Below are positions 10,019-19,344 of a stretch of DNA of 64,000 bases, piece by piece. Below the pieces are notes generated by a model, which had not been told where the DNA came from, ran no database searches, and saw nothing but the letters and a program-made list of their open reading frames with translations. Positions within the stretch are counted from its first letter, which is position 1. Every line of letters starts with the position of its first letter. This DNA is from Flavobacterium sp. N2820 (GTDB taxonomy: Bacteria > Bacteroidota > Bacteroidia > Flavobacteriales > Flavobacteriaceae): NCBI RefSeq assembly GCF_025947285.1, contig NZ_CP110008.1, positions 1,813,001 through 1,877,000 of the forward strand. The letters run 5' to 3'. The position numbers were made by a program, and so were the translations under genes.

Positions 10019-10333
10019 CTATAGTACTTGATTAGATTTTTTTGAAAATCTCACTTTCTTGTCTCCTTCTTGTTTGAAACCAACTTTAGTCGTTTCTTTT
10101 GACTTTGGGTCAATTAAAGACAAGTTAGACACATGAATAGGAGCTTCTTTCTTAACGATTCCTCCTTGAGGGTTTTTTGCACTTGGTTTTGTATGTTTTG
10201 AAACCATGTTAACTCCTTCAACAATCGCTTTGTTTTTCTCACGAAGAACACGTACAATTTTACCTTCAGAACCTTTGTGGTCTCCAGCAATAACTCTTAC
10301 GATATCTCCTGATTTTATTTTTAGCTTTATCAT
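10019..10333 (-). CDS. rplX: 50S ribosomal protein L24
   Basis: uL24 (104 aa) initiates 50S assembly. The KOW motif near the N-terminus ([20 protein letters not shown]) is clear, followed by the [20 protein letters not shown] stretch. It lies 11 bp after rplN and 2 bp before rplE. Confidence 0.97.
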   Translation of the reverse strand: MIKLKIKSGDIVRVIAGDHKGSEGKIVRVLREKNKAIVEGVNMVSKHTKPSAKNPQGGIVKKEAPIHVSNLSLIDPKSKETTKVGFKQEGDKKVRFSKKSNQVL

Positions 10334-10344
10334 TTGTATAAGAA

Positions 10345-10713
10345 TTAAAGCACTTCTGGTGCTAATGATACAATTTTCATGAATTGTTTTTCACGAAGTT
10401 CTCTGGCAACTGGACCAAAAACACGAGTTCCTCTCATTTCTCCTGCAGCGTTTAACAATACACATGCGTTATCGTCAAAACGGATGTAAGATCCATCAGC
10501 TCTTCTCACTTCTTTTTTGGTACGTACAACCACTGCAGTTGATACCGCTCCTTTTTTAACGTTTCCGTTTGGAGTTGCATCTTTAATTGAAACTACAATT
10601 TTGTCACCAACAGAGGCATAACGACGTTTCGTTCCTCCTAAAACACGGATAGTTAAAACTTCTTTAGCTCCCGTATTATCTGCTACTTTTAATCTTGACT
10701 CTTGTTGTACCAT
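10345..10713 (-). CDS. rplN: 50S ribosomal protein L14
   Basis: uL14 (122 aa) is part of the subunit interface. It begins [19 protein letters not shown] and contains the [21 protein letters not shown]-terminal signature. It lies 2 bp after rpsQ. Confidence 0.97.
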
Positions 10714-10715
10714 AA

Positions 10716-10973
10716 TTACTTAGCTCTTTCAATGATTTCAACTAATCTCCAACATTTTGATTTAGATAAAGGTCTTGTTTCCATGATCTTTACTGTATCT
10801 CCAATGTTACAATCGTTTGTTTCGTCGTGTGCAACGTATTTTTTAGTTTTTAACACGAACTTACCGTATAATGGGTGTTTTACTTTTCTTGTTTCAGAAA
10901 CAACAATAGATTTCTCCATTTTGTTGCTAGTAACAACCCCAACTCTCTCTTTTCTTAAATTTCTTTTTTCCAT
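10716..10973 (-). CDS. rpsQ: 30S ribosomal protein S17
   Basis: uS17 (85 aa) is an early-binding OB-fold protein. Diagnostic stretches are [15 protein letters not shown] and [17 protein letters not shown]. It follows rpmC by 17 bp. Confidence 0.97.
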   Translation of the reverse strand: MEKRNLRKERVGVVTSNKMEKSIVVSETRKVKHPLYGKFVLKTKKYVAHDETNDCNIGDTVKIMETRPLSKSKCWRLVEIIERAK

Positions 10974-10990
10974 CTTTCAGCAGAATACAA

Positions 10991-11182
10991 TTATTGTAAC
11001 TCTCTTTTAGTTAACTCTGTGTGTAATCTCGCAACTGATCTTCTTAAACCTCTTAATTGAAGAGGATTTTGGATTGGCGAAATTGCATGAGCATTTTTTA
11101 GGTCGGTATACGTTTTCTTTAACTGACTAAGTTGTTCTTGTAACTCAGCTGCAGATAGATTTTTAATTTCTGATTGTTTCAT
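10991..11182 (-). CDS. rpmC: 50S ribosomal protein L29
   Basis: uL29 (63 aa) is a two-helix protein at the tunnel exit. MKQSEIKNLSAAELQEQL and the C-terminal LRRSVARLHTELTKREL are typical. It lies between rplP (12 bp upstream) and rpsQ. Confidence 0.96.
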   Translation of the reverse strand: MKQSEIKNLSAAELQEQLSQLKKTYTDLKNAHAISPIQNPLQLRGLRRSVARLHTELTKRELQ

Positions 11183-11194
11183 AATAAATTTTGA

Positions 11195-11614
11195 TTATGC
11201 TTCGAAATCTCTAGCAACGATAAACTTAGTTTTAACAGGAAGTTTTTGAGCTGCTAAGCGTAAAGCTTCTTTTGCAACTGATAGAGGAACTCCTCCAACT
11301 TCAAACATAATTTTACCAGGTTTAACAACTGCAGCCCAATACTCAACTGCACCTTTACCTTTACCCATACGTACTTCTAATGGTTTCTTTGTAATAGGTT
11401 TATCTGGAAATATTTTGATCCATAATTGACCTTCTCTTTTCATGAAACGAGTTGCTGCGATACGAGCTGCTTCAATTTGACGAGAAGTAATAAATGAAGA
11501 ATCTAAAGATTTGATACCAAACATTCCATTTGAAAGTTCGTGTCCTCTTTGAGAAACGCCTTTCATTCTACCTTTCTGTACCTTACGGTATTTTGTTCTT
11601 TTAGGCTGTAACAT
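11195..11614 (-). CDS. rplP: 50S ribosomal protein L16
   Basis: uL16 (139 aa) organises the A-site region of the 50S subunit. It begins [19 protein letters not shown] and carries the conserved [20 protein letters not shown] stretch. It lies 19 bp after rpsC. Confidence 0.97.
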   Translation of the reverse strand: MLQPKRTKYRKVQKGRMKGVSQRGHELSNGMFGIKSLDSSFITSRQIEAARIAATRFMKREGQLWIKIFPDKPITKKPLEVRMGKGKGAVEYWAAVVKPGKIMFEVGGVPLSVAKEALRLAAQKLPVKTKFIVARDFEA

Positions 11615-11633
11615 TTTTCTTTAGTTTAAATAA

Positions 11634-12368
11634 TTACTTTCTTTTGCGTGCGTTTGGCTTATTTCCATCTCTTTTTGGAGCAGAAGATCCTGAAGGTTTA
11701 GACTTTTGTTTGTCCATTCCTACTAACGGAGAAAGATCTCTTTTTCCATAAACCTCACCTTTCATTATCCATACTTTGATACCCATTCTACCATAAGTAG
11801 TATGTGCTTCAGCTAATGAATAATCAATATCAGCTCTGAAAGTTGACAAAGGAATTCTACCTTCTTTAAAGTTTTCTGAACGTGCCATTTCAGCACCATT
11901 CAAACGACCAGAAATTTGTACTTTGATACCTTCTGCGTTCATACGCATTGCAGCAGCAATAGCCATTTTAATTGCTCTTCTGTATGAAATTCTACTTTCA
12001 ATTTGACGAGCAATACTTGTACCTACTAAGTAAGCATCAAGTTCAGGTCTTTTAATTTCAAAGATGTTGATTTGAACTTCTTTGTCAGTAATTTTCTTAA
12101 GTTCTTCTTTTAACTTGTCTACCTCTTGACCACCTTTTCCGATAATAATACCAGGTCTAGCAGTAGTGATAGTAACGGTTACAAGTTTTAAAGTTCTCTC
12201 GATAATTATTTTTGATACACTAGCTTTAGATAAACGTGCATGGATATACTTTCTGATTTTGTAATCTTCAGCGATTTTATCACCGTAGTCATTACCTCCA
12301 TACCAGTTTGAGTCCCATCCTCTGATGATACCAAGTCTATTTCCTATTGGATTTGTCTTTTGTCCCAT
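11634..12368 (-). CDS. rpsC: 30S ribosomal protein S3
   Basis: uS3 (244 aa) lines the mRNA entry tunnel. A KH type-2 domain is around residues 60-110 ([18 protein letters not shown]). The C-terminal domain carries the [19 protein letters not shown] signature. The last ~25 residues form a basic Ser/Pro/Asn-rich tail. It follows rplV by 8 bp. Confidence 0.97.
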   Translation of the reverse strand: MGQKTNPIGNRLGIIRGWDSNWYGGNDYGDKIAEDYKIRKYIHARLSKASVSKIIIERTLKLVTVTITTARPGIIIGKGGQEVDKLKEELKKITDKEVQINIFEIKRPELDAYLVGTSIARQIESRISYRRAIKMAIAAAMRMNAEGIKVQISGRLNGAEMARSENFKEGRIPLSTFRADIDYSLAEAHTTYGRMGIKVWIMKGEVYGKRDLSPLVGMDKQKSKPSGSSAPKRDGNKPNARKRK

Positions 12369-12376
12369 ACTGTTTA

Positions 12377-12787
12377 TTAATTGCTTTGTGTGTTATTATT
12401 TGATCCTAACACGATTGTAACGTGGTTAGAACGTTTTCTAATTCTGTGTGCACGACCTTGCGGAGCTGGACGAAGTCTTTTTAACATCATTCCACCATCT
12501 ACTGTAATCGTTTTTACAAATAAGCCTGCTTCTTCTAAATTAGCATCTTCGTTTTTCTGTACATAATTGTTTATGGCAGATAATAACAATTTTTCTAATT
12601 TTCTTGAAGCTTCTTTTTGACTAAATCTTAAAATATTAAGAGCTAGTTCAACTTTCTGACCTCTTACTAAATCTGCAACTAATCGCATTTTTCTAGGTGA
12701 AGTTGGACAGTTATTTAATTTAGCAAATGCAATAGACTTGTTAGCCTCTTTTCTTGCGTCTGCAGTTTCTCTTTTACGAACTCCCAT
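12377..12787 (-). CDS. rplV: 50S ribosomal protein L22
   Basis: uL22 (136 aa) lines the peptide exit tunnel. The core [20 protein letters not shown] and the beta-hairpin segment [20 protein letters not shown] are present. A short N-terminal extension of ~18 residues precedes the core. It follows rpsS by 6 bp. Confidence 0.97.
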   Translation of the reverse strand: MGVRKRETADARKEANKSIAFAKLNNCPTSPRKMRLVADLVRGQKVELALNILRFSQKEASRKLEKLLLSAINNYVQKNEDANLEEAGLFVKTITVDGGMMLKRLRPAPQGRAHRIRKRSNHVTIVLGSNNNTQSN

Positions 12788-12793
12788 TGCTTC

Positions 12794-13072
12794 TTATTTT
12801 TTACCTTTATTTTTAGCCCCAGCATGACCTCTAAAAGATCTTGTTGGTGAAAACTCTCCTAATTTGTGTCCTACCATGTTTTCTGTAACGTAAACTGGTA
12901 CAAACTGACGACCATTGTGAACTGCGATTGTCTGTCCAACAAAATCTGGAGTAATCATTGATGCTCTAGACCAAGTCTTAACAACACCTTTATTGCCACC
13001 AGCGATATTTTCTTGAACTTTCTTCTCTAATTTATAGTGAACAAATGGTCCTTTTTTTAATGAACGTGCCAT
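12794..13072 (-). CDS. rpsS: 30S ribosomal protein S19
   Basis: uS19 (92 aa) pairs with S13 in the 30S head. It starts [19 protein letters not shown] and contains the family signature [18 protein letters not shown]. It follows rplB by 10 bp. Confidence 0.97.
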   Translation of the reverse strand: MARSLKKGPFVHYKLEKKVQENIAGGNKGVVKTWSRASMITPDFVGQTIAVHNGRQFVPVYVTENMVGHKLGEFSPTRSFRGHAGAKNKGKK

Positions 13073-13082
13073 GTCTATCTAA

Positions 13083-13907
13083 TTATTTCTTTCTACGTTC
13101 TACAATATACTTATTACTCGGGTTAACTTTAGAACGAGTTCTATAACCTTTAGCAGGTAAACCTTTTCTTGAACGTGGATGACCTCCAGATGAACGTCCT
13201 TCACCACCTCCCATAGGGTGATCAACTGGGTTCATTGCTACTGGTCTTGTTCTTGGTCTTCTACCTAACCATCTTGATCTACCAGCTTTTCCTGATACGA
13301 TTAATTGGTGGTCTGAGTTAGAAACTGCTCCAATTGTTGCTGAACAAGTCAACAAGATTAATCTTGTTTCACCTGAAGGCATTTTAATTGTTGCATATTT
13401 TCCATCTCTTGCCATTAATTGAGCGAAAGTTCCTGCAGAACGAGCGATTACAGCTCCTTGACCTGGTCTTAATTCGATACACGAAATAACAGTTCCTAGA
13501 GGAATTTTACTTAAAGGCATTGCATTTCCAATTTCTGGAGACGCATCAACACCTGAAACTACAGTTTGCCCAACTTGTAATCCATTTTGTGCAATGATGT
13601 AAGTTTTAGCTCCATCAGCATAGTACAATAATGAAATAAAAGCTGAACGATTTGGATCGTACTCTATTGTTTTAACTGTAGCTGGAATTCCATCTTTAGT
13701 TCTTTTAAAATCAATAATACGATACTTTTGTTTGTGACCACCGCCTGTGTAACGCATGGTCATCTTTCCTTGACTATTTCTACCTCCAGAGTTTTTTTTC
13801 GGTGCGATCAATGAACGCTCCGGCTTATCAGTTGTAATAGTGTCAAAGCTATTAACAACTCTAAATCGCTGACCTGGGGTAATAGGTTTTAATTTTCTAA
13901 CTGACAT
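13083..13907 (-). CDS. rplB: 50S ribosomal protein L2
   Basis: uL2 (274 aa) is needed for subunit association and peptidyl transfer. The C-terminal signature [19 protein letters not shown] includes the functionally important His. The length is normal. It follows rplW by 6 bp. Confidence 0.97.
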   Translation of the reverse strand: MSVRKLKPITPGQRFRVVNSFDTITTDKPERSLIAPKKNSGGRNSQGKMTMRYTGGGHKQKYRIIDFKRTKDGIPATVKTIEYDPNRSAFISLLYYADGAKTYIIAQNGLQVGQTVVSGVDASPEIGNAMPLSKIPLGTVISCIELRPGQGAVIARSAGTFAQLMARDGKYATIKMPSGETRLILLTCSATIGAVSNSDHQLIVSGKAGRSRWLGRRPRTRPVAMNPVDHPMGGGEGRSSGGHPRSRKGLPAKGYRTRSKVNPSNKYIVERRKK

Positions 13908-13913
13908 TTTCTA

Positions 13914-14204
13914 TTAGATATTAGTATAAAAATCTATTGTTTCTCCCTCTTGAACTTGTACAATTGCTTTTTTGTAAGCATTTGTTTTCCCACTGATTAA
14001 ACCACTTTTGGTATATTTAACACTTCTATCAGCTCTGTAGTTTAATGTATTAACTGCAACTACATTCACACCAAAAGCTGCCTCAACAGCATTTTTGATC
14101 TGAATTTTGTTAGCAGTTTTAGCAACTACAAAACCAAAACGGTTAAAAATTTCACCATCTTTAGTTATTTTCTCAGTTATAATAGGCTTAATTATGATGC
14201 TCAT
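13914..14204 (-). CDS. rplW: 50S ribosomal protein L23
   Basis: uL23 (96 aa) is the docking site for SRP and trigger factor at the tunnel exit. It begins MSIIIKPIITEKITKDGE and contains IKNAVEAAFGVNVVAVNT. It follows rplD by 7 bp. Confidence 0.96.
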   Translation of the reverse strand: MSIIIKPIITEKITKDGEIFNRFGFVVAKTANKIQIKNAVEAAFGVNVVAVNTLNYRADRSVKYTKSGLISGKTNAYKKAIVQVQEGETIDFYTNI

Positions 14205-14211
14205 AATCTTA

Positions 14212-14841
14212 TTATTTACTTAAATTAGCTTCAATTCCATCTACAGCACCTTCTAAAAGAACTAAACTTTTTGCATTTAAAATTGCATAAGTGCTTAATT
14301 CTGAAGTAGTTACAACGCTAGACGTTTTTAAATTACGTGACGACAAATATACATTTTTATTTGCATCACCCAACACAAATAAAGATTTTTTATTATCTAA
14401 CCCTAAAGATTTCAATACGTTAATGAAATTTTTAGTGTTTGGTGTTTCAAATGTAAAATCTTCAACTACCACTAAATTTGACTCATTTACTTTTAAAGAT
14501 AGAGCTGATTTACGAGCTAATCTTTTTAAGTTTTTGTTCAATTTAAATGAATAGCTTCTTGGTCTTGGTCCAAAAACGGTACCTCCACCTTTAAACAAAG
14601 GATTTTTTGCAGAACCTGCACGAGCAGTTCCTGTTCCTTTTTGTTTTTTAATTTTACGAGTACTTCCTGCAACTTCAGCTCTTTCTTTAGCTTTGTGGTT
14701 TCCTTGTCTTTGATTAGCCAAATATTGCTTTACATCTAAATATACAGCGTGTTTGTTTGGCTCGATTGCGAAAACTGAATCAGAAAGTTGAACTTTTCTT
14801 CCAGTTTCTTTTCCGTTGATATCTAAAACTTTTACTTCCAT
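14212..14841 (-). CDS. rplD: 50S ribosomal protein L4
   Basis: uL4 (209 aa) lines the exit tunnel and in E. coli autoregulates the S10 operon. The conserved loop QKGTGTARAGSAKNPLFKGG is present. The frame is open 15 codons further upstream (to 14886), but that stretch lies inside rplC; the ATG at 14841 overlaps the rplC stop as TAATG and gives the normal start [14 protein letters not shown]. The overlap suggests translational coupling to rplC. Confidence 0.96.
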   Translation of the reverse strand: MEVKVLDINGKETGRKVQLSDSVFAIEPNKHAVYLDVKQYLANQRQGNHKAKERAEVAGSTRKIKKQKGTGTARAGSAKNPLFKGGGTVFGPRPRSYSFKLNKNLKRLARKSALSLKVNESNLVVVEDFTFETPNTKNFINVLKSLGLDNKKSLFVLGDANKNVYLSSRNLKTSSVVTTSELSTYAILNAKSLVLLEGAVDGIEANLSK

Positions 14842-15458
14842 TACTTCTGAATGATTACATAAGAGCTTTTGTGACCTGGAACACAACCTTTTACTACTAA
14901 AAGATTTTTCTCACCTACCACTTTTAAAACTCTAAGGTTTTGTACTGTTACATTATCTCCTCCCATTCTTCCAGCCATACGCATTCCTTTGAATACTCTA
15001 GATGGATAAGATGACGCTCCTACAGATCCTGGCGCTCTTAAACGGTTGTGTTGACCGTGTGTTGCTTGTCCAACACCGCCAAAACCATGACGTTTAACAA
15101 CCCCTTGGAATCCTTTTCCTTTAGAAACTCCTAATACATCAACAAATTCACCTTCAGCGAATAAGTCAACAGCGATTACATCGCCTAATTTGTACTCCTG
15201 TTCAAAACCTTTGAATTCAACGACTTTTTTCTTTGCAGCTGTTCCCGCTTTCTTAAAGTGACCTAACTCAGCTTTAATAGAACGTTTTTCAGCTTTGTCA
15301 TCGAAACCTAACTGAATAGCAGAATATCCGTCTACTTCATTGGTTCTGACTTGGGTAACAACGCATGGACCACACTCAATTACAGTACAAGGAATATTTT
15401 TCCCGTTCTCATCAAAGATGCTAGTCATGCCAATTTTTCTTCCGATTAACCCAGACAT
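14841..15458 (-). CDS. rplC: 50S ribosomal protein L3
   Basis: uL3 (205 aa) starts [19 protein letters not shown] and carries the central-extension signature [20 protein letters not shown]. It is the first gene after a terminator and a strong promoter, so it begins a separate S10-type transcription unit; rpsJ, often the first gene of this operon, lies on the other side of the terminator. The stop overlaps the rplD start by one base. Confidence 0.97.
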   Translation of the reverse strand: MSGLIGRKIGMTSIFDENGKNIPCTVIECGPCVVTQVRTNEVDGYSAIQLGFDDKAEKRSIKAELGHFKKAGTAAKKKVVEFKGFEQEYKLGDVIAVDLFAEGEFVDVLGVSKGKGFQGVVKRHGFGGVGQATHGQHNRLRAPGSVGASSYPSRVFKGMRMAGRMGGDNVTVQNLRVLKVVGEKNLLVVKGCVPGHKSSYVIIQK

Positions 15459-15502
15459 ATTAAACTAATTATTAATTAAACTCTTATTTATACATAAAAT
15501 AG

Positions 15503-15536
15503 TATTTGCACACTACTCATTTTGAGGGTGCAAATA
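15503..15536 (-). repeat. Nested inverted repeat overlapping the rplC promoter
   Basis: TATTTGCAC (15503-15511) and GTGCAAATA (15528-15536) are perfect 9-bp arms; inside them CTCA (15516-15519) and TGAG (15523-15526) can also pair. One arm overlaps the -7 box of the rplC promoter, and the hairpin would be at the very 5' end of the leader RNA. It could be an operator or a leader structure; this is inferred. Confidence 0.5.
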
Positions 15537-15563
15537 TATAAATTATTTTTTAATTATCGCAAA
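15531..15563 (-). promoter_or_regulatory. rplC (S10 operon) promoter
   Basis: Minus strand TATATTTG (15538-15531) is a perfect -7 box, preceded after 21 bp by TTTG (about 15563-15560). It lies about 75 bp before the rplC ATG in the 234-bp gap after rpsJ, so the leader is unusually long for this genome. Confidence 0.65.
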
Positions 15564-15625
15564 AATAAATAGTTAAGTAAAAAATCCTTATAAAAAAGCT
15601 TTTTTACTCACTAAAAATGATAAGA

Positions 15626-15661
15626 AAAAAACCGTAATGCTTAAAAACATTAACGGTTTTT
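15626..15661 (-). terminator. Terminator after rpsJ
   Basis: AAAAACCGT-AATG (15626-15639) pairs with CATT-ACGGTTTTT (15648-15661) with one bulged base and an 8-nt loop. On the minus strand T-rich sequence follows. It lies about 30 bp past the rpsJ stop and should end the rpsL-rpsG-fusA-rpsJ transcript. Confidence 0.75.
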
Positions 15662-15692
15662 CTATTTATTGCGATTTTTAAATCTAAATCAA

Positions 15693-15998
15693 TTATACTT
15701 TGATTTCTACTTCAACTCCGCTTGGTAATTCCAATTTCATTAAAGCATCGATAGTTTTTGAAGAAGAACTGTAGATATCTAACAATCTCTTGTATGAACT
15801 TAATTCGAACTGCTCTCTTGATTTTTTGTTAACGTGTGGAGAACGTAATACAGTAAAAATCTTTTTGTGTGTTGGTAATGGAATTGGACCCGTTACTACT
15901 GCACCTGTACTTTTTACAGTTTTTACAATCTTCTCTGCTGATTTATCAACCAACATGTGATCGTAAGATTTTAATTTTATTCTGATTTTTTGACTCAT
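15693..15998 (-). CDS. rpsJ: 30S ribosomal protein S10
   Basis: uS10 (101 aa) is in the 30S head and is also the NusE antitermination factor. It starts [20 protein letters not shown] and contains [20 protein letters not shown]. It follows fusA by 11 bp and is followed by a terminator, so it belongs to the str transcript here and not to the S10 unit. Confidence 0.97.
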   Translation of the reverse strand: MSQKIRIKLKSYDHMLVDKSAEKIVKTVKSTGAVVTGPIPLPTHKKIFTVLRSPHVNKKSREQFELSSYKRLLDIYSSSSKTIDALMKLELPSGVEVEIKV

Positions 15999-16009
15999 TT
16001 TCTTAAAAA

Positions 16010-18166
16010 TTAAGCGTTACCTTTTGCTTTTTTAATTACAGCTTCTGAAATATTAGAAGGTGTTTCTGCATAATGTGAAAACTCCATTGTTGATGTAGCT
16101 CTACCTGATGATAATGTTCTTAATGTTGTTACATAACCAAACATTTCTGATAAAGGCACATCTGCTTTGATAGTTTTAGCACCATTTCTATCACCCATGT
16201 CATTTACTTGACCTCTACGACGGTTCAAGTCACCTACGATATCACCCATATTTTCTTCAGGAGTAATAACTTCGATTTTCATGATTGGCTCTAGAATAAC
16301 TGCTCCAGCAGCACGTCCTACTTCTTTATATCCCATTTTCGCAGCTAATTCAAAAGAAAGAGCATCAGAATCCACAGGGTGGAAAGATCCGTCTAATAAA
16401 GTTACTTTTAAACTATCTACCGCATATCCTGCTAAAGGACCTGCTTTCATAGCTTCTCTGAAACCTTTTTCAACAGCTGGAATATATTCTTTTGGTACGT
16501 TACCACCTTTAACTTCATTAACAAACTGTAATCCCATAGGAGCTTTACCGTCTACTAAATCAGCTGGTTCTAAACGGAATACGATATCACCAAATTTACC
16601 ACGACCTCCAGATTGCTTTTTGTAAGTTTCTCTGTGTTGTGCCGATTTTGTGAACGCTTCTTTATATTCTACTTGTGGCTCACCTTGGTTTACCTCAACT
16701 TTAAACTCACGTTTCATACGATCTACAAGGATGTCTAAGTGTAACTCACCCATACCTGAAATAATCGTTTGACCTGAAGCCTCATCCGTTCTAACTGTAA
16801 ACGTTGGATCTTCTTCAGCTAATTTAGCTAAAGCCATACCCATTTTATCTACGTCAGCTTTTGTTTTTGGCTCAATTGCGATACCAATTACAGGATCAGG
16901 GAATTTCATTGACTCAAGAATAATTGGGTGTTTTTCATCACACATTGTATCTCCAGTCTTGATATCTTTAAATCCTACAGCAGCTCCAATATCTCCAGCC
17001 TCAATATATTCGATTGGATTTTGTTTGTTAGCATGCATTTGGTAAATACGAGAGATACGCTCTTTATTTCCTGAACGCGTGTTCAAGATATAAGAACCTG
17101 CATCTAAACGACCTGAATAAGCACGGAAGAAAGCTAAACGACCAACATAAGGGTCAGTAGCAATTTTAAATGCTAAAGCTGCGAACGGCTCTTTTGGATC
17201 AGGACGACGTAAAATTTTCTTTTGATCTTCTTCTAATAAATCAGCATCATCAGGGTGAATTCCTTCGATACCTTCTTTATCCATTGGAGATGGTAAGTAT
17301 TTACATACTGCATCTAACATGAACTGAACACCTTTATTTTTGAAAGAAGAACCAGCAATCATAGGAATGATAGCCATGTCAATTGTAGCAGCTCTTAAAG
17401 CTGTATTGATTTCTTCCTCAGTAATAGAGTTTTCATCCTCCATATATTTCTCCAACAAGTTTTCGTCGTAAGTAGCAATCTCTTCAATTAAAATTGAACG
17501 ATACTCTTTTACTTCGTCAATCATATCAGCTGGAATAGGCACGATATCAAAAGTTGCCCCTTGCGTTTCGTCATGCCAAATAATAGCTTGGTTTTTTACT
17601 AAGTCAACAACTCCTCTAAAGTCATTTTCCTCACCAATTGGTAAAGTAATTGCAACAGCGTTAGATTTTAACATATCTCTAACTTGTTGACAAACATTTA
17701 AGAAGTTAGAACCTTGACGGTCCATTTTGTTTACGAATCCCATACGTGGAACTCTATATTGGTCAGCTAATCTCCAGTTAGTTTCAGACTGAGGCTCAAC
17801 ACCATCAACCGCACTAAATAAGAACACTAAACCATCTAATACACGTAACGAACGGTTTACCTCAACTGTAAAGTCAACGTGTCCCGGTGTATCGATAATA
17901 TTAAAGTGGTATGGTAATGTTTCTGGCAATACTTTTCCTTGCTCTGTTGGGAAATTCCATTCACAAGTTGTAGCAGCTGAAGTAATTGTAATACCTCTTT
18001 CTTGCTCTTGTGCCATCCAGTCCATTGTTGCAGCACCATCATGTACTTCACCAATTTTGTGTGATTTTCCTGTATAGAATAAGATACGCTCAGTTGTTGT
18101 TGTTTTACCAGCATCAATGTGAGCAGCAATTCCAATATTTCTTGTATATTTTAAATCTCTAGCCAT
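16010..18166 (-). CDS. fusA: Elongation factor G
   Basis: EF-G (718 aa) is the GTPase that drives ribosomal translocation. The G motifs are clear: [13 protein letters not shown] (P loop, near residue 18), DTPGHVDF and NKMDR. The later domains include the [10 protein letters not shown] region of domain V. The length is typical for Bacteroidota. tuf, which follows fusA in many bacteria, is not here. Confidence 0.98.
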   Translation of the reverse strand: MARDLKYTRNIGIAAHIDAGKTTTTERILFYTGKSHKIGEVHDGAATMDWMAQEQERGITITSAATTCEWNFPTEQGKVLPETLPYHFNIIDTPGHVDFTVEVNRSLRVLDGLVFLFSAVDGVEPQSETNWRLADQYRVPRMGFVNKMDRQGSNFLNVCQQVRDMLKSNAVAITLPIGEENDFRGVVDLVKNQAIIWHDETQGATFDIVPIPADMIDEVKEYRSILIEEIATYDENLLEKYMEDENSITEEEINTALRAATIDMAIIPMIAGSSFKNKGVQFMLDAVCKYLPSPMDKEGIEGIHPDDADLLEEDQKKILRRPDPKEPFAALAFKIATDPYVGRLAFFRAYSGRLDAGSYILNTRSGNKERISRIYQMHANKQNPIEYIEAGDIGAAVGFKDIKTGDTMCDEKHPIILESMKFPDPVIGIAIEPKTKADVDKMGMALAKLAEEDPTFTVRTDEASGQTIISGMGELHLDILVDRMKREFKVEVNQGEPQVEYKEAFTKSAQHRETYKKQSGGRGKFGDIVFRLEPADLVDGKAPMGLQFVNEVKGGNVPKEYIPAVEKGFREAMKAGPLAGYAVDSLKVTLLDGSFHPVDSDALSFELAAKMGYKEVGRAAGAVILEPIMKIEVITPEENMGDIVGDLNRRRGQVNDMGDRNGAKTIKADVPLSEMFGYVTTLRTLSSGRATSTMEFSHYAETPSNISEAVIKKAKGNA

Positions 18167-18177
18167 TTCTGTACGAA

Positions 18178-18654
18178 TTAAAATCTAAAGTGAGAGAATG
18201 CTTTATTAGCATCTGCCATTTTGTGAGTATCCATTCTTTTCTTAACAGCAGCACCTTCTTCTTTAGCCGCAGCTAAAATTTCAGAAGCTAATTTACCTGC
18301 CATTGATTTTTCGTTTCTTCTTCTTGCATAAAGAATCATCCATTTGATAGCATAAGAAATCTTTCTATCTGGACGAATTTGCATTGGAATTTGGAATGTA
18401 GCTCCACCCACTCTACGTGAACGAACTTCTACGTGAGGCATAACATTTGTTAATGCATCTTTCCATACTTCTAAAGCAGATTTTTCTGCATCTTGCTTTT
18501 TAGTTTCAACGATTTCTAATGCATCATAGAAAACTTTAAAAGCTGTTGATTTTTTACCATCCCACATTAAGTTGTTTACAAAACGTGTTACTAACTGATC
18601 GTTAAATTTTGGATCTGGTAAAAGTGGTCTTTTTTTGGCCGCTCTTTTTCTCAT
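18178..18654 (-). CDS. rpsG: 30S ribosomal protein S7
   Basis: uS7 (158 aa) nucleates assembly of the 30S head. It begins [19 protein letters not shown] and contains [20 protein letters not shown]. It lies 24 bp after rpsL and 11 bp before fusA. Confidence 0.97.
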   Translation of the reverse strand: MRKRAAKKRPLLPDPKFNDQLVTRFVNNLMWDGKKSTAFKVFYDALEIVETKKQDAEKSALEVWKDALTNVMPHVEVRSRRVGGATFQIPMQIRPDRKISYAIKWMILYARRRNEKSMAGKLASEILAAAKEEGAAVKKRMDTHKMADANKAFSHFRF

Positions 18655-18678
18655 GTCTTTTCTTTAAAAGATTTTAAA

Positions 18679-19086
18679 TTACTTTTTCTTTCCAGTTGGT
18701 GCAGGTGCTTGTCCTGGTTTTGGACGTTTTGCTCCATACTTAGATCTACGTTGTGTTCTTCCTGCAACACCCGCTGTATCTAATGCTCCACGTACGATGT
18801 GGTAACGTACACCTGGTAAATCTTTTACTCTTCCACCTCTAACTAATACTATCGAGTGCTCTTGTAGATTGTGACCTTCTCCAGGAATGTATGCATTCAC
18901 CTCGTTACCGTTTGTTAAACGAACCCTAGCTACCTTTCTCATTGCTGAGTTTGGTTTTTTAGGAGTTGTTGTATAAACACGAGTACACACACCTCTTCTT
19001 TGAGGACAAGAATCTAAAGCAGCCGATTTACTCTTCTTAGTTATTTGGGTTCTCCCTGTTCTTACTAATTGTTGAATTGTTGGCAT
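18679..19086 (-). CDS. rpsL: 30S ribosomal protein S12
   Basis: uS12 (135 aa) is in the decoding centre. The streptomycin-relevant lysines are wild type: [10 protein letters not shown] (Lys43/44) and [13 protein letters not shown] (Lys88). It starts [19 protein letters not shown]. It is the first gene of the str transcript and has a consensus promoter with two small hairpins in the leader. Confidence 0.97.
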   Translation of the reverse strand: MPTIQQLVRTGRTQITKKSKSAALDSCPQRRGVCTRVYTTTPKKPNSAMRKVARVRLTNGNEVNAYIPGEGHNLQEHSIVLVRGGRVKDLPGVRYHIVRGALDTAGVAGRTQRRSKYGAKRPKPGQAPAPTGKKK

Positions 19087-19101
19087 AATTAAATACTAAA
19101 A

Positions 19102-19135
19102 AATTTTACTGTTTAAAATTCCCGCTTTTTACGGG
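19102..19135 (-). promoter_or_regulatory. Two hairpins in the rpsL leader
   Basis: Reading along the minus-strand RNA, CCCG/CGGG (19135-19132 with 19124-19121, 7-nt loop) is followed directly by AATTTTA/TAAAATT (19120-19114 with 19108-19102, 5-nt loop) and then a short T run. The layout resembles an attenuator or an r-protein leader; the stems are short and function is inferred. Confidence 0.4.
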
Positions 19136-19139
19136 GTTG

Positions 19140-19170
19140 CAAATGTAAGAATTATTTTTTACTTTCCAAA
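19140..19170 (-). promoter_or_regulatory. rpsL (str operon) promoter
   Basis: Minus strand TTTG (19170-19167), spacer of 19 bp, then TACATTTG (19147-19140). Both boxes match the Bacteroidota consensus exactly, which fits a strong promoter for the whole superoperon. Confidence 0.8.
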
Positions 19171-19199
19171 TCATAATTTATTAATTTTCAATACGATTG

Positions 19200-19207
19200 T
19201 ATTTTTG
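19200..19207 (+). promoter_or_regulatory. Promoter -7 box upstream of the Omp85-like gene
   Basis: Plus strand TATTTTTG matches TAnnTTTG. It lies about 138 bp before the ATG at 19345, diverging from the rpsL promoter; no good -33 box is seen. The long leader would include the inverted repeat at 19274-19294. Confidence 0.4.
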
Positions 19208-19273
19208 TAGTGTTTTGATTGGTATTGAGTTTCAAAAAAGAAAGACGAAAATTACTAAGAATTGTTGTGTTAG

Positions 19274-19294
19274 ATTCTGAAACCAGTTCAGAAT
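19274..19294. repeat. Short palindromic intergenic repeat
   Basis: ATTCTGAA (19274-19281) and TTCAGAAT (19287-19294) are perfect arms around 5 nt, inside a stretch that reads like a dispersed intergenic repeat of Flavobacteriaceae. It lies between the divergent rpsL and Omp85-like genes. The repeat-family identity is from memory and unverified. Confidence 0.45.
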
Positions 19295-19344
19295 GACAAA
19301 GTGGATATAAAATTTATTTTACTTTTTTTCGTTTCTTTACTGCT

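Noticed and set aside
14842..14886. N-terminal extension of rplD
   Set aside because: It runs inside rplC; the TAATG overlap gives a normal start.
16281..16625. Plus-strand frame opposite fusA
   Set aside because: A shadow of the biased codon usage in fusA.
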